Source: Lishizhenia tianjinensis (GTDB lineage Bacteria; Bacteroidota; Bacteroidia; Flavobacteriales_D; Crocinitomicaceae). Taken from it: a stretch of 64,000 bases of DNA. Shown piece after piece: positions 26,773-35,967 of the stretch. A program made the translations under genes and the position numbers. How positions within the stretch are numbered: the stretch's first letter is position 1; each line of letters opens with the position of its first letter. A model generated the notes under the pieces. The model searched no databases, was not told where the DNA came from, and was given only the letters and a program-made list of their open reading frames with translations. The stretch is taken from positions 1-64,000 of the forward strand of contig CALQIX020000015.1 in NCBI GenBank assembly GCA_943330745.2. Reading direction: 5' to 3'.

Positions 26773-27406
26773 CCCATTCTTCTTTATTGGCTAATGATAG
26801 AAGGAATGGATCGTCCAAATGTTTGATTTTATAACTTGAGATTTCCGCTGCTGAATACCCCCAAAGAGGGTTTGGGATATCAAACATTAAAACAACCCTG
26901 TATTCCGAACTATTATTCCAGGCCTCATGGTCAAAGGAATCATCAAAAATAAGTAGTTTTCCTTCTTCCCAATGCCGGGTTTCAGTCCCAACTCTCATTG
27001 CGCAAGCATTCTCGGTTGGAATAATCAATGGTAAATGACACCTCAAGACCATCCGTGAATATCCTTTGTGAGGAAGAATGTGGGTATGCGGCTCCATATA
27101 TGAAAAATCGCAAGATATCAATTCAGGTATTTGATCGATTAACTCGGCCGTGTCTTTGCATAATGCTCGATGAATTGGATTTTTCATTGAAAAGAACAGA
27201 AACGAAAAAACTTTCCATGCCTTATCCGAATGTGCTTTGACATAGTCTGGAAAGGTGCGCATCCACTCTTGTTCGGAATTTGATGAAATTAACTGAATTA
27301 AATCTTGACGGATTACTTGAAAATTTTCTTCTAAAAATAGGAGTTGTGGAAACTGCTTAGAATCGTAAAAATAACAAGGGTTTTTCGGGGTGAAATCTGT
27401 TTCCAT
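26726..27406 (-). CDS. Aspartyl/asparaginyl beta-hydroxylase-family protein
   Basis: This 226-residue protein carries the Asp_Arg_Hydrox motif pattern: THILPHKGYSRMVLRCHLPLI with a His ligand, the charged stretch MRVGTETRHWEEGKLLIFDDSFDHEAWN with a second His, and EYRVVLMFDIPNPLWG. These are 2-oxoglutarate/Fe(II)-dependent enzymes that hydroxylate peptide Asp/Asn or small molecules. It has no signal sequence, so it is probably cytoplasmic. It is convergent with the acetyltransferase gene over 47 bp and followed upstream by the small barrel genes. The substrate is unknown. Confidence 0.82.
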   Translation of the reverse strand: METDFTPKNPCYFYDSKQFPQLLFLEENFQVIRQDLIQLISSNSEQEWMRTFPDYVKAHSDKAWKVFSFLFFSMKNPIHRALCKDTAELIDQIPELISCDFSYMEPHTHILPHKGYSRMVLRCHLPLIIPTENACAMRVGTETRHWEEGKLLIFDDSFDHEAWNNSSEYRVVLMFDIPNPLWGYSAAEISSYKIKHLDDPFLLSLANKEEWATAYENRELPKVIFS

Positions 27407-27413
27407 TTAGTGA

Positions 27414-28061
27414 TTAAAAGGAAGGTGTTCCAATAGTTCTATATTTTTTAACCTGTTTTTTCGTTTGAATTTGAAATCCAAGTCCAGCAGAAAACAATAG
27501 CTCATCCATTCGTTGTGAGCCAAAGTTTGTACCCCTTAATGTTGAGTTGAGATACGTTAAATCTGCAAAAAAATGAAAGTAGTTCCATACGTAATAGGCT
27601 GCACCTGTTTTCAGTCCAAATGATGGGGCGACATGTGTTTTGCTTTCTAATGTGAAATTATTTTTATAATTCGTAATAGTTGTTCCGGCTTGTATTCCAT
27701 TATACCATTTAAAATTTCCTTTACCAATGTGTCTAAATACGCCTATAAATAATCTATTTTGGAATTCAGGTATGATCATTGAATTTGCGCCAAAATTGGC
27801 ATCTATAAATTGAATTACATCACCCCTCAAGCTATAGTTTTTATCTAGGACGTATTCTAAAAATCCAGAAAGATTTATTGTATTCGCATCATTTTGAAAC
27901 ATTCTTCCAGGCGAAATAGTAGCAGATGCTTTTAATAGTCCAGGTTGAAAATAGTTGGTTTTGGTTTGATTTAATTTTTCATTAGGATCTAAACCCGGTA
28001 ATTCTTGACTAAATACAAGGGATAGCTGTATTATAAAAATACAAGAAATAAATTTTACCAT
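27414..28061 (-). CDS. Hypothetical outer-membrane barrel-like protein (215 aa)
   Basis: This protein has a signal peptide (VKFISCIFIIQLSLVFSQ, cleavage near SQ) and a strand-rich body with aromatic-polar alternation (YSLRGDVIQFID, FIGVFRHIGKG, YNGIQAGTTITNY, FFADLTYLNST, FSAGLGFQI). No specific domain is recognised. It overlaps the previous barrel gene by 7 bp, so the two are coupled. Both lie between the hydroxylase-like protein and the T9SS subtilase on the minus strand. A structural outer-membrane role is likely. Confidence 0.75.
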   Translation of the reverse strand: MVKFISCIFIIQLSLVFSQELPGLDPNEKLNQTKTNYFQPGLLKASATISPGRMFQNDANTINLSGFLEYVLDKNYSLRGDVIQFIDANFGANSMIIPEFQNRLFIGVFRHIGKGNFKWYNGIQAGTTITNYKNNFTLESKTHVAPSFGLKTGAAYYVWNYFHFFADLTYLNSTLRGTNFGSQRMDELLFSAGLGFQIQTKKQVKKYRTIGTPSF

Positions 28062-28672
28062 AAATCAATTAGTTTATAATTTAGTCCTACCGTTAAAAGC
28101 AAATGACCTTCCAAACTTATTCCACCTTCGTTTTGAAATACGATACTGCTAGACGAAATCACTGGATGTATATGATTACCTAAATGAATCATATATTGAC
28201 TAGTCAATGAAAGATCCATTCTTTTTGATAGATTGATGTGAGTACCAATTCCAGCTTGCACAGCAGAACTCCATCTTTCATCTGAATTATTCTTGTCACT
28301 ATTCTCGGCCATATAAGAATAATCAAAGCAGTGACCAGCAACGATATATGGCTTTATCAATTGATTTTCTTTTAAATAAGGATAAAACAACACACTCCAT
28401 CCAATATGGTAATCAGTTCGGTGTGCAACGGATCCTATATCACTAGTGAGGTAATCAAAAAACCAATCCGTGTTTACTCTTTCGGATAGTTGCAAGCGAA
28501 ATTGACCGCCGATTCCTTTCCCGAAGTTGTTTGTTTTGCTATCATTGAATGCACTGATAGTTGATCTTACCCCTAGGCTTAGTAGTCCACCCTGATTGTT
28601 TTTTAATTGAATGTCTTGTGCGTTTACTAGAGATGATATAAAAAATATACTTACTACGATAAATTTCCGCAT
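28055..28672 (-). CDS. Hypothetical outer-membrane barrel-like protein (205 aa)
   Basis: This protein has a signal peptide (KFIVVSIFFISSLVNAQ) and small-barrel style sequence: GGLLSLGVRSTISAF, GIGGQFRLQLSERV, DYHIGWSVLFYPYLKE, PYIVAGHCFDYSYM, AGIGTHINLSKRM. It ends HLLLTVGLNYKL. It overlaps the downstream barrel gene by 7 bp and follows the subtilase gene by only 3 bp, so the subtilase, this gene and the next one may form a single transcript. The function is unknown. Confidence 0.75.
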   Translation of the reverse strand: MRKFIVVSIFFISSLVNAQDIQLKNNQGGLLSLGVRSTISAFNDSKTNNFGKGIGGQFRLQLSERVNTDWFFDYLTSDIGSVAHRTDYHIGWSVLFYPYLKENQLIKPYIVAGHCFDYSYMAENSDKNNSDERWSSAVQAGIGTHINLSKRMDLSLTSQYMIHLGNHIHPVISSSSIVFQNEGGISLEGHLLLTVGLNYKLIDLW

Positions 28673-28675
28673 GGG

Positions 28676-31465
28676 TTAATTGACTTTTATGAATTTAATT
28701 TTACTTAATCCAATTTCGGATTGAATGGATATGTAGTATATTCCTGGTTTTAACGATTCGACATTTAATGTAGGGTTAGCAGAAACATCGAAATTTTTTA
28801 TCCATTTCCCCTCACTACTATACATATCGATGGAAATTAATTTTAAGGGCGAACCAATTGTCAAATTCGATAGGGTCGGGTTTGGATAAAGCGTGAAAAG
28901 TTGATTTTGCTCAGTCACACCCCCTGCATTCAAAACGGTTATATAGGATGTATCTGTAGAAAAACAACCATTGCTATTTTGCACAGAATAAACAATTGCA
29001 TGTGTTCCTTCTCCTGCTAATCCTGGGTGAAACGTTGTTCCAATAATTCCTTCTCCTGAGTAAGTCCCGCCATTTGGAATTCCCGGGGTTACATTAAAAG
29101 CCTGACCATTACTTGTGATTTCATTTATTGTTTCTATGTAGCTTACTGGTATTAAGGTATAAAAATCCAAAAATGTAGAATCAATGTTTGAACAGTTATT
29201 CAAATCTGTTCCTGTGAGGTAATAAAAACCTGTATTTTGCGGAATAAAACTTGTGTTGTTCTGAATATTATTTGACCAAGTATAATTGCTTGCTGTACCA
29301 TTTCCAATTAAAATGAACGGTTCATTTGGACATAAAATGTGGTTAGGTCCTGCGTCCACATATGGTAACTGAAACAACTGAATGTTTTTTATGGCTGATC
29401 TTGTTCTACATCCTTGAGCATCCTCTAAATAAACTGAGAAATTACCGCTATTTGAGATCGTAATTGAATTAGTTGTTGAACCATTTGACCATAAAATAGT
29501 ACTTGGAGACATGTCAGTGTTAAAGGTTAAATTAATACTTCCTCCAACACAAATCCCAGCAGGGCCTTGCACAGTAGCAGGTTGATGTTTTAACAAAATT
29601 AATTCTTGCGTATTTAATTTACCATAACCATAACTGTAGTTTGGCGTAATTCCTGTTTGAAAATCGGCATTGGATGCTAATTGTAGATCTGATTTAAAAT
29701 CTTGATAGGAGAGACCTTTGCATTTTTGAAGGTACAAAGCCGCCGATCCAGCAACAACTGGAGATGACATGGATGTTCCGCCGTTTTTTATGTGAAAACC
29801 ACCCACTTCAATTACTGAATTATTTGCTGAATTAGATAAATACCACATGGGTCCAGAACCAAATGAAAAATCACCACTCGCAGAAACATCTGGTTTCATG
29901 ATACCAAGACGATTGGGTCCTTTACTGCTTGAAGGAGCTAATTGTCCAGCAGGAGTTGAATTAGTAAATTGTGTTACATTGTTTTTATCGATGTATGAAT
30001 TTCTATTGGTAATGTTTCCAACTGAAATAACTTTTTCTGAACAATTCCAAGACGATACGATTGTTTGTAGCGAGTCTGGCATGTGGTAATTAACAATTTC
30101 CGGTAAGATCGAATCAACAGGTATGTTGGTTTCAAAATCACTTAGTTGCTGCCATGCGCCTCCCCAAATATCATATTTACCAGTTCCAACGGTTTCAAAT
30201 CGGTATAAATAATTCAATGAATCGATTTTTGTGAACAGCGTTTGCATGTGGAAATTTGGTCCTACAAATTCTCTATAGGTTTCAATGCACGCAATTCTGT
30301 TTCCTTGAGCGTTAAAAATCGTGTCATATATCGGAAGTTGATTCATGTTCGCTGTTAAATCATGAAACGTGGTTCTGCCTCTCAATCCGTAGGTTGGAGC
30401 GGGTAAATCAGCGCCATAAGCAAAGGAGAAATTCGTTTGTGAAGTATCGGTCCATAAATCAAACAAGATTTTATTCGTTCCAATATATGTGTTCCCTGGA
30501 TTGTTTTTGCACCACACAAAGGATGTGTCTTGATCAACAATTCCTGTTACGTGATACTTACCTTTGTTTCCAGAGTTTCCCGCTGCACAAACAACAATTC
30601 TACCCGATGCTGCATTTAAAAGTGAATCAATGTATTCTGCAGCTGGATCTCTCCCATCATGGCTTCCTAAATAGGTGCCAAGAGATAAATTTATGACTGC
30701 AGGTTTGCCTAATGAATCTGCCACTTTGAAAATATAATCGCACGCATCTGCAATGGTTAGTGTCCAATTCGGAAGATTGAAATTTGTCTCAACCACAACA
30801 ATATCTGCCTCTGGTGCCGCTCCTTTATTTTTAGAATTCGCTCTTGCATTTCCTACTGCTATTCCTGATACTGAGGTTCCATGTGCCGAAACGGTTTCTA
30901 GACTTGTGCATGTCCCGTTGTTTATTGCTGTGCTATCCCACAATGTCCCATATCCATATGGTTGCGGTGGTGAAACTGCATCCATAGTATGGTCCCAGTA
31001 TCGAAGCACTCTTGTTTTTCCGTTCGAAAATTTAAAATCTGGATGATTAAAATCTATTCCCTGATCAACAATTCCAACAATTACTCCTTTTCCTGTATAG
31101 GATGTATCTAGACCAACTCCTTGATGCACCAAATTAATTTTATGTCTAACTATTGCAGAATCTGCAAGAATACTTGGTGGAGCAAATTCGAAATAAAAGT
31201 CGGAAAGCGCATCTTTTTTTAATTGATCATCAAGCCATTGAGCACTTGAATTAAAGAAAATCCAGTTTGCGGTTCTGTGTTTAATCGTTCTATTTTCTTT
31301 CGAAAGAAAAGATAAGTTTTCCGCTGTGTTTTTTATGCATACAGGAAAGATTGCCGTTGGCTTATTTTCAAGTTGTTTTTGAAAAAAAACTGATTTTTGA
31401 CCGAAAGCAGAAAAAAATAAACAAATTGAAAATAAAAATGAAATGCCAATTTTTAGGATAAACAT
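28676..31465 (-). CDS. Subtilisin-like S8 protease with T9SS sorting domain
   Basis: This 929-residue secreted serine protease has all three catalytic motifs: Asp134 in GIVDQGIDFNHPDF, His195 in AHGTSVSGIAVGN, and Ser565 in GGTSMSSPVVAG, with oxyanion Asn297 in AAGNSGN. An insertion of about 200 residues lies between the oxyanion Asn and the Ser motif, as in several Bacteroidota subtilases. The C-terminal third has SprB- or PKD-like modules (GICVGGSINLTF, ILWSNGSTTNS) and ends with a type A T9SS sorting domain (LYPNPTLSNLTI, IYYISIQS). It is probably an extracellular or surface-bound protease. It leads a tight cluster with two barrel genes. Confidence 0.92.
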   Translation of the reverse strand: MFILKIGISFLFSICLFFSAFGQKSVFFQKQLENKPTAIFPVCIKNTAENLSFLSKENRTIKHRTANWIFFNSSAQWLDDQLKKDALSDFYFEFAPPSILADSAIVRHKINLVHQGVGLDTSYTGKGVIVGIVDQGIDFNHPDFKFSNGKTRVLRYWDHTMDAVSPPQPYGYGTLWDSTAINNGTCTSLETVSAHGTSVSGIAVGNARANSKNKGAAPEADIVVVETNFNLPNWTLTIADACDYIFKVADSLGKPAVINLSLGTYLGSHDGRDPAAEYIDSLLNAASGRIVVCAAGNSGNKGKYHVTGIVDQDTSFVWCKNNPGNTYIGTNKILFDLWTDTSQTNFSFAYGADLPAPTYGLRGRTTFHDLTANMNQLPIYDTIFNAQGNRIACIETYREFVGPNFHMQTLFTKIDSLNYLYRFETVGTGKYDIWGGAWQQLSDFETNIPVDSILPEIVNYHMPDSLQTIVSSWNCSEKVISVGNITNRNSYIDKNNVTQFTNSTPAGQLAPSSSKGPNRLGIMKPDVSASGDFSFGSGPMWYLSNSANNSVIEVGGFHIKNGGTSMSSPVVAGSAALYLQKCKGLSYQDFKSDLQLASNADFQTGITPNYSYGYGKLNTQELILLKHQPATVQGPAGICVGGSINLTFNTDMSPSTILWSNGSTTNSITISNSGNFSVYLEDAQGCRTRSAIKNIQLFQLPYVDAGPNHILCPNEPFILIGNGTASNYTWSNNIQNNTSFIPQNTGFYYLTGTDLNNCSNIDSTFLDFYTLIPVSYIETINEITSNGQAFNVTPGIPNGGTYSGEGIIGTTFHPGLAGEGTHAIVYSVQNSNGCFSTDTSYITVLNAGGVTEQNQLFTLYPNPTLSNLTIGSPLKLISIDMYSSEGKWIKNFDVSANPTLNVESLKPGIYYISIQSEIGLSKIKFIKVN

Positions 31466-31528
31466 ATCGTATAAATTAAATACTGAACTAAAAGTAATTC
31501 AATTTACGTGATGTTCCAAGATAAACAG

Positions 31529-33103
31529 TTAATTTTTACCCTTTATTCCCTTAATTGATGGAGTTGAAATAGGTTGCGGAGTATTTACTCTTGGAGCCGG
31601 CGGGTTTTTTGGCGCTGAATATGATGGCGTGTTGTTCGATCGACTAGGCTCCGAATAAGAAGGGCTTGATTGTGGTCTTTCACGCACTGGCTCAATGATT
31701 CGATTCGATCGTTCAGGTTTTTCTATTGGCTCGTTGATTATTTCTTTCGGCATTTCTTTTTCGCCAATTCCTTTGCCTGTGCTATTGGTATTTGGGCCTT
31801 GTTGAATGGGTAAAGCATTTCCCGTTGGCGTCTTTCCTTCAGCAAATTCATGCTGATTGGTATTTAACGCAGGGCGCAAAATAGGTTTAAAACTAACCCC
31901 TTGTGTGAAATCGGGATTAGTAGGCACTGGATTAGGGGTAATGTTAAGGAATCCTTGATCGTAGATACATCCGCGCATATCCGAAGCTAAAATACCGCGG
32001 TCTTCGCAATTTCTTCTTGCAGTTGATAGTTGATTTGGTGTTAAGTCGTCAATCGTATAATGCACCCTTGGGAAACTTCTATCGGTAAAACTCAATGTGC
32101 TTTGTCCCATCGAATAATCAAATAATGTGGTATTTTGATTCACTCTCCATTCCTCAGCGAAATTACCCGCTAAAAAGGCTAGATATTCTTTCTCTGCATA
32201 TTGATTAACTGAAGAATTCCCGAAAACATTTGAATAAACTAAATGATTTGATCGGTTAACATTACTATTGAAATCATCATCCGGATTGTTGTTTGCGTTA
32301 CCTAGTAGTCCTGAGAAACTATTTCGATCACAATCAAATATTTGAACGGTAACGTTTAAAAATGTCATATTCCCTGATTGTCTCATTTCTACATTCACAA
32401 CCTCGCCAGTTGGATAGGTAACTACATAGTTTCTTCCAGTTAATCGAATGTTTCCGCCATGAGGTAAATAAAATGTTCTACCACTCAGTTGAATCGTAGA
32501 TCCATTTAGACGCAAGGGAGAAGGGTCAAAGTCTGGTTTATTTTCTGCGTAAATCGCTACTCTATCTCCCGCCACATTCATAGCAACAGCTGTGTTCAGT
32601 GAAAAATTATCGCTTTGGGGTTGCTGCCGGCATTGAATTTCAAAATTATTTTTAGTGGATTTAACAAGTACAAATTCTCCAACTGTTTGAAACGAATAAT
32701 TGGCCCTGTCAAATGAAGTTAAATGAGGGTCTCCGTAGGTTCTGCCTGAAATATAGGAGCATCCAACCCTCCCAACGATTGCATTCATTGCATTCCATCG
32801 ATTGGCTTCAGATGGATTGGAATTCGCATTGGTTTGTATCGTGTCAACAATTCGAGAGCGCAAATCCGTAGGCATTAATTTTGCTATTTCAAATGGGGTG
32901 AAATCTTCTGGGAAAGCTCTGTCTTCAACAGGTTTATTCTCGGAAAGATTAACTAAACTTGTCGCTAACCAATGACCTCTAACAGGATCCCAATCTGTTA
33001 ATTCTTTCTGAATTGAAGCAAACCGATTATCAAATGAGCGTTGTGCAAATATAATTGGAGTAAAACAAAGCGTTAATAACGCAACGGATAAAAAATGTTT
33101 CAT
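31529..33103 (-). CDS. Secreted VWD-domain protein with Pro-rich tail
   Basis: This 524-residue protein has a signal peptide (SVALLTLCFTPIIFAQ). Around residues 115-280 is a von Willebrand factor type D-like domain: GDPHLTSFDRANYSFQTVGEF (residues 124-144, quoted without its last residues), then FEIQCRQQP, FYLPHGGNI, YPTGEVVNV and FSGLLGNANNNPDDDF. VWD domains are well known in animal mucins and scattered in bacteria. The C-terminal 100 residues are Pro/Ser/Asn-rich and disordered-looking. There is no T9SS sorting domain, so export may stop at the periplasm or outer membrane. The role is unknown. Confidence 0.82.
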   Translation of the reverse strand: MKHFLSVALLTLCFTPIIFAQRSFDNRFASIQKELTDWDPVRGHWLATSLVNLSENKPVEDRAFPEDFTPFEIAKLMPTDLRSRIVDTIQTNANSNPSEANRWNAMNAIVGRVGCSYISGRTYGDPHLTSFDRANYSFQTVGEFVLVKSTKNNFEIQCRQQPQSDNFSLNTAVAMNVAGDRVAIYAENKPDFDPSPLRLNGSTIQLSGRTFYLPHGGNIRLTGRNYVVTYPTGEVVNVEMRQSGNMTFLNVTVQIFDCDRNSFSGLLGNANNNPDDDFNSNVNRSNHLVYSNVFGNSSVNQYAEKEYLAFLAGNFAEEWRVNQNTTLFDYSMGQSTLSFTDRSFPRVHYTIDDLTPNQLSTARRNCEDRGILASDMRGCIYDQGFLNITPNPVPTNPDFTQGVSFKPILRPALNTNQHEFAEGKTPTGNALPIQQGPNTNSTGKGIGEKEMPKEIINEPIEKPERSNRIIEPVRERPQSSPSYSEPSRSNNTPSYSAPKNPPAPRVNTPQPISTPSIKGIKGKN

Positions 33104-33177
33104 TTTGAATTTTTCAAATAAATAACAAATAACATGCCGATAACAAAGTAAGTGAATTTAGACGAAAAAATAGGATA

Positions 33178-33957
33178 TTACTTGTTAAATAAATCTTTTT
33201 CATTCACACCTATTCCAAAAAGTGCAAAATCATATTTTACTGGGTCATTTGAATCAAATTTCCTCAGTTGAATCATTAATTCTTCAAGTGCTTTCCAGTC
33301 ATCTTGTTTTCTCTCCAATAAACCGAGTATTCGGGCATTTCTACTGGTATGTACATCCAGTGGTAAAAGTAATTCAGAGGTTGAAATACTTTTCCAAATA
33401 CCTAAATCAACTCCTTTGTTACTTGGCCTCACCATCCAACGTAAAAACATGTTTAGTCTTTTGCACGCAGAATTTTGAAGTGGGTTTGAAATGTGTTTTT
33501 CGCTTCTTCTTTCGTGATTAGTTGCTAAAAATTGTTCGCGAAATGAAACTATCCTTCCTTTTATTCCTGGTATATCAGCGTGTTGATGAAAACAATTCTC
33601 TAAGCCCGATTTAATCGTATATATATGATGCAGGGCGCGCAAGAAAAAATCTAAATCTGTTTCATTAAATGTTCTGTGAACGAAATGAGGTATTTGGTTG
33701 CTCGATTGGTAATTCAGTACAAATTCATGGGGCGAATCGTGCATAATTTCAATTAATTTCTCCCCATTACTAATAATACTCTTTCTATTTCCCCAGGCTA
33801 TCATAGCAATTAAAAATCCGATAATTTCTTGGTCTTCTTTTTTTGAAAATCGATGGGTAAATTGAATGGGGTCATTCTCTAGAAAATGTATATTCTCGTA
33901 ATGATCTGCTTTAAAATCAAGAAATTCTTTTAGTTCTCGTAAATTCATCGAAGACAT
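33178..33957 (-). CDS. TIGR02757/DUF2400 family protein
   Basis: This protein of about 259 residues matches the TIGR02757 family by its opening NLRELKEFLDFKADHYE and by FSKKEDQEIIGFLIAMIAWGNRK, VHRTFNETDLDFFLRALHHI, NMFLRWMVRPSNKGVDLGIW and PLDVHTSRNARILGLL. The family is related to HhH base-excision glycosylases and its role is not established. I use ATG 33957; ATG 33948 is nearly as good, while the longest frame uses TTG at 33972 overlapping the stop codon of the upstream ABC ATPase gene. It ends the ribBA-lolD-like transcript. Confidence 0.85.
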   Translation of the reverse strand: MSSMNLRELKEFLDFKADHYENIHFLENDPIQFTHRFSKKEDQEIIGFLIAMIAWGNRKSIISNGEKLIEIMHDSPHEFVLNYQSSNQIPHFVHRTFNETDLDFFLRALHHIYTIKSGLENCFHQHADIPGIKGRIVSFREQFLATNHERRSEKHISNPLQNSACKRLNMFLRWMVRPSNKGVDLGIWKSISTSELLLPLDVHTSRNARILGLLERKQDDWKALEELMIQLRKFDSNDPVKYDFALFGIGVNEKDLFNK

Positions 33958-33968
33958 CAATTTGTTGC

Positions 33969-34619
33969 TCAAGCCAACATACCATCCATTATTGTTATCT
34001 TTCGATCGGCCATATCCGCAAGTGTTTCGTTGTGGGTCACAATTACAAAAGTTTGTTTTAATTCGTCCCTTAGAAAGAAAAAAAGTTCATGTAATTCCTT
34101 GGCATTTTTACTATCCAGATTTCCAGATGGTTCATCTGCGAAAATTATTTTTGGATGATTAATCAATGCCCTACAAACTGCAATACGTTGTTGTTCTCCA
34201 CCTGAAAGCTCATTGGGTTTGTGGGTGGCTCTATCTTCAAGCCCCAGCATATTCAGTAATCGGACACCTTCTTTTTTTGATTCCTCCATAGAAACACCCT
34301 TAATAAGTGAGGGTAAAATAACATTTTCTAAGGCTGAAAATTCTGGAAGTAATTGGTGAAACTGAAAAATAAAACCCAATGATTGGTTTCGGAATGCAGC
34401 CAGTTTGTTTTGTGTCAAATGGAAGGGATTAACATTATCAATTAAAACGTTTCCTGCATCAGGCGTGTCAAGTGTTCCCAATATTTGAAGTAAGGTAGTT
34501 TTGCCGGCACCCGATGAACCAACAATAGAAACAACTTCTTGTTGATTGATTTCCAAATCAATTCCTTTCAAAATTGATAGGTCACCATACGATTTTATCA
34601 GTCCACTTGCTTTAAGCAT
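33969..34619 (-). CDS. ABC transporter ATP-binding protein (LolD-like)
   Basis: This 216-residue ABC ATPase has Walker [10 protein letters not shown], signature LSGGEQQR and Walker [14 protein letters not shown]. Its size and sequence fit the LolD/MacB/FtsE class that works with FtsX-like permeases in lipoprotein release or cell-envelope tasks. A possible partner permease is encoded at 41862, about 7 kb away. It overlaps ribBA by 8 bp upstream and lies directly before the TIGR02757 gene. The lolD symbol is plausible but not certain. Confidence 0.88.
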   Translation of the reverse strand: MLKASGLIKSYGDLSILKGIDLEINQQEVVSIVGSSGAGKTTLLQILGTLDTPDAGNVLIDNVNPFHLTQNKLAAFRNQSLGFIFQFHQLLPEFSALENVILPSLIKGVSMEESKKEGVRLLNMLGLEDRATHKPNELSGGEQQRIAVCRALINHPKIIFADEPSGNLDSKNAKELHELFFFLRDELKQTFVIVTHNETLADMADRKITIMDGMLA

Positions 34620-35841
34620 CTTTTGATTTATCCATTTTTAGTAAATGTCCCATTTTGTCACGTTTTGTGAGTAAATAGTTTTCGTTGTGCACGTTACTTT
34701 CAATCTCAATTGGAACATTTTCAATAATTTCAAGGCCATATCCAATTAACCCGGATCTTTTTTTCGGATTGTTGGACAATAGCCGCATTTTCGACACCCC
34801 CAAATCTCTCAATATTTGAGCACCAATTCCATAATCACGCTCATCAGCTTTAAATCCAAGTTGAATATTTGCCTCCATTGTGTCCAATCCTTCTTCTTGC
34901 AGTTTATATGCTTTGAGTTTATTCATTAGGCCAATCCCTCTTCCTTCTTGGTTCATATATAGAATTACACCCTTTCCTTCTTTTTCAATTAATTCCATTG
35001 CTTTGTGAAGTTGAGGTCCGCAATCGCATCGGCATGAGCCAAAAATATCCCCAGTTATACAAGAAGAATGTACTCGAACCAAAACAGCATCGTCTTTGGA
35101 CCAAGAACCTTTAACAAGTGCTAAGTTATCTTGATCTGTGTTCCTCTCTTTGTATGCATACAATTGAAAGTCACCAATTTCAGTGGGTAAATGAACATCA
35201 ACTATCCGGTCAATTAATGATTCGTGTTTTATGCGGTAATCAATTAAATCGGCAATTGAAACTATTTTAAGGTCAAATTTCAGCGCAATTTCAATCAATT
35301 GAGGCAAGCGAGCCATTGTGCCATCCTCGTTTAATATTTCAACAATTACACCAGCCGGCTCAAATCCAGCCAATCTGGCTAAATCAACCGCAGCTTCTGT
35401 ATGTCCTGCTCTTCTCAATACTCCACCATCTTTGGCCCGCAAAGGAAAAATATGACCTGGCCTACCGAGGTCCTCTGGTTGTGTGTCATCGTTTATTAAT
35501 GCTAATATCGTTTTTGATCGATCGCTTGTTGAAATACCTGTTGTGCAACCATGACCATTTAAATCAACTGAAATCGTGAATGGGGTTTCATACGTGGCAG
35601 AATTTTGCTGCACCATCAAATCTAAGTCTAATTCTTTACACCTTTCTTGAGTGAGTGGTGCACAGATTAAACCTCTCCCATGTGTAGCCATGAAATTTAC
35701 AACTTCGGGTGTTGCATTCCTTGCTGCTGTTAGAAAATCGCCTTCGTTCTCTCTATCTTCATCATCAACAACGATGATCACTTTTCCTGCTTGAATTTCA
35801 GCTATCGCCTCTTCAATAGAATTTAAAATAAAATCTTGCAT
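34612..35841 (-). CDS. ribBA: Bifunctional DHBP synthase/GTP cyclohydrolase II
   Basis: This riboflavin biosynthesis fusion protein has an N-terminal RibB domain ([27 protein letters not shown]) that makes dihydroxybutanone phosphate from ribulose 5-phosphate. The C-terminal RibA domain holds the zinc cysteines in [18 protein letters not shown] and [13 protein letters not shown], and opens the GTP imidazole ring. I prefer ATG 35841 over ATG 35847 because a -7 element at 35850-35857 would place transcription start at about 35844. No FMN riboswitch fits in the short upstream gap. It is first in a minus-strand operon with the ABC ATPase and TIGR02757 genes. Confidence 0.95.
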   Translation of the reverse strand: MQDFILNSIEEAIAEIQAGKVIIVVDDEDRENEGDFLTAARNATPEVVNFMATHGRGLICAPLTQERCKELDLDLMVQQNSATYETPFTISVDLNGHGCTTGISTSDRSKTILALINDDTQPEDLGRPGHIFPLRAKDGGVLRRAGHTEAAVDLARLAGFEPAGVIVEILNEDGTMARLPQLIEIALKFDLKIVSIADLIDYRIKHESLIDRIVDVHLPTEIGDFQLYAYKERNTDQDNLALVKGSWSKDDAVLVRVHSSCITGDIFGSCRCDCGPQLHKAMELIEKEGKGVILYMNQEGRGIGLMNKLKAYKLQEEGLDTMEANIQLGFKADERDYGIGAQILRDLGVSKMRLLSNNPKKRSGLIGYGLEIIENVPIEIESNVHNENYLLTKRDKMGHLLKMDKSKDA

Positions 35842-35849
35842 AATCATTA

Positions 35850-35857
35850 CAAAGATA
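35850..35857 (-). promoter_or_regulatory. Candidate ribBA promoter -7 element
   Basis: TATCTTTG on the minus strand matches TAnnTTTG. It lies 8 bp upstream of the ATG chosen for ribBA, implying a very short leader. No TTG -33 element is obvious. Confidence 0.5.
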
Positions 35858-35967
35858 CAACATAATATGGCTCGTATTGTTGTATTTCATTGATAGACAC
35901 CTAAAATTTTCCGAGGCAATTTGATGTATTGCTTTCAGTTTAAAATTCCTTTTATACTTTTACCAAA

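Noticed and set aside
35848..35967. FMN riboswitch ahead of ribBA
   Set aside because: The gap to the next gene is only about 120 bp and contains a -7 box 8 bp from the start; no conserved RFN-like blocks are visible.
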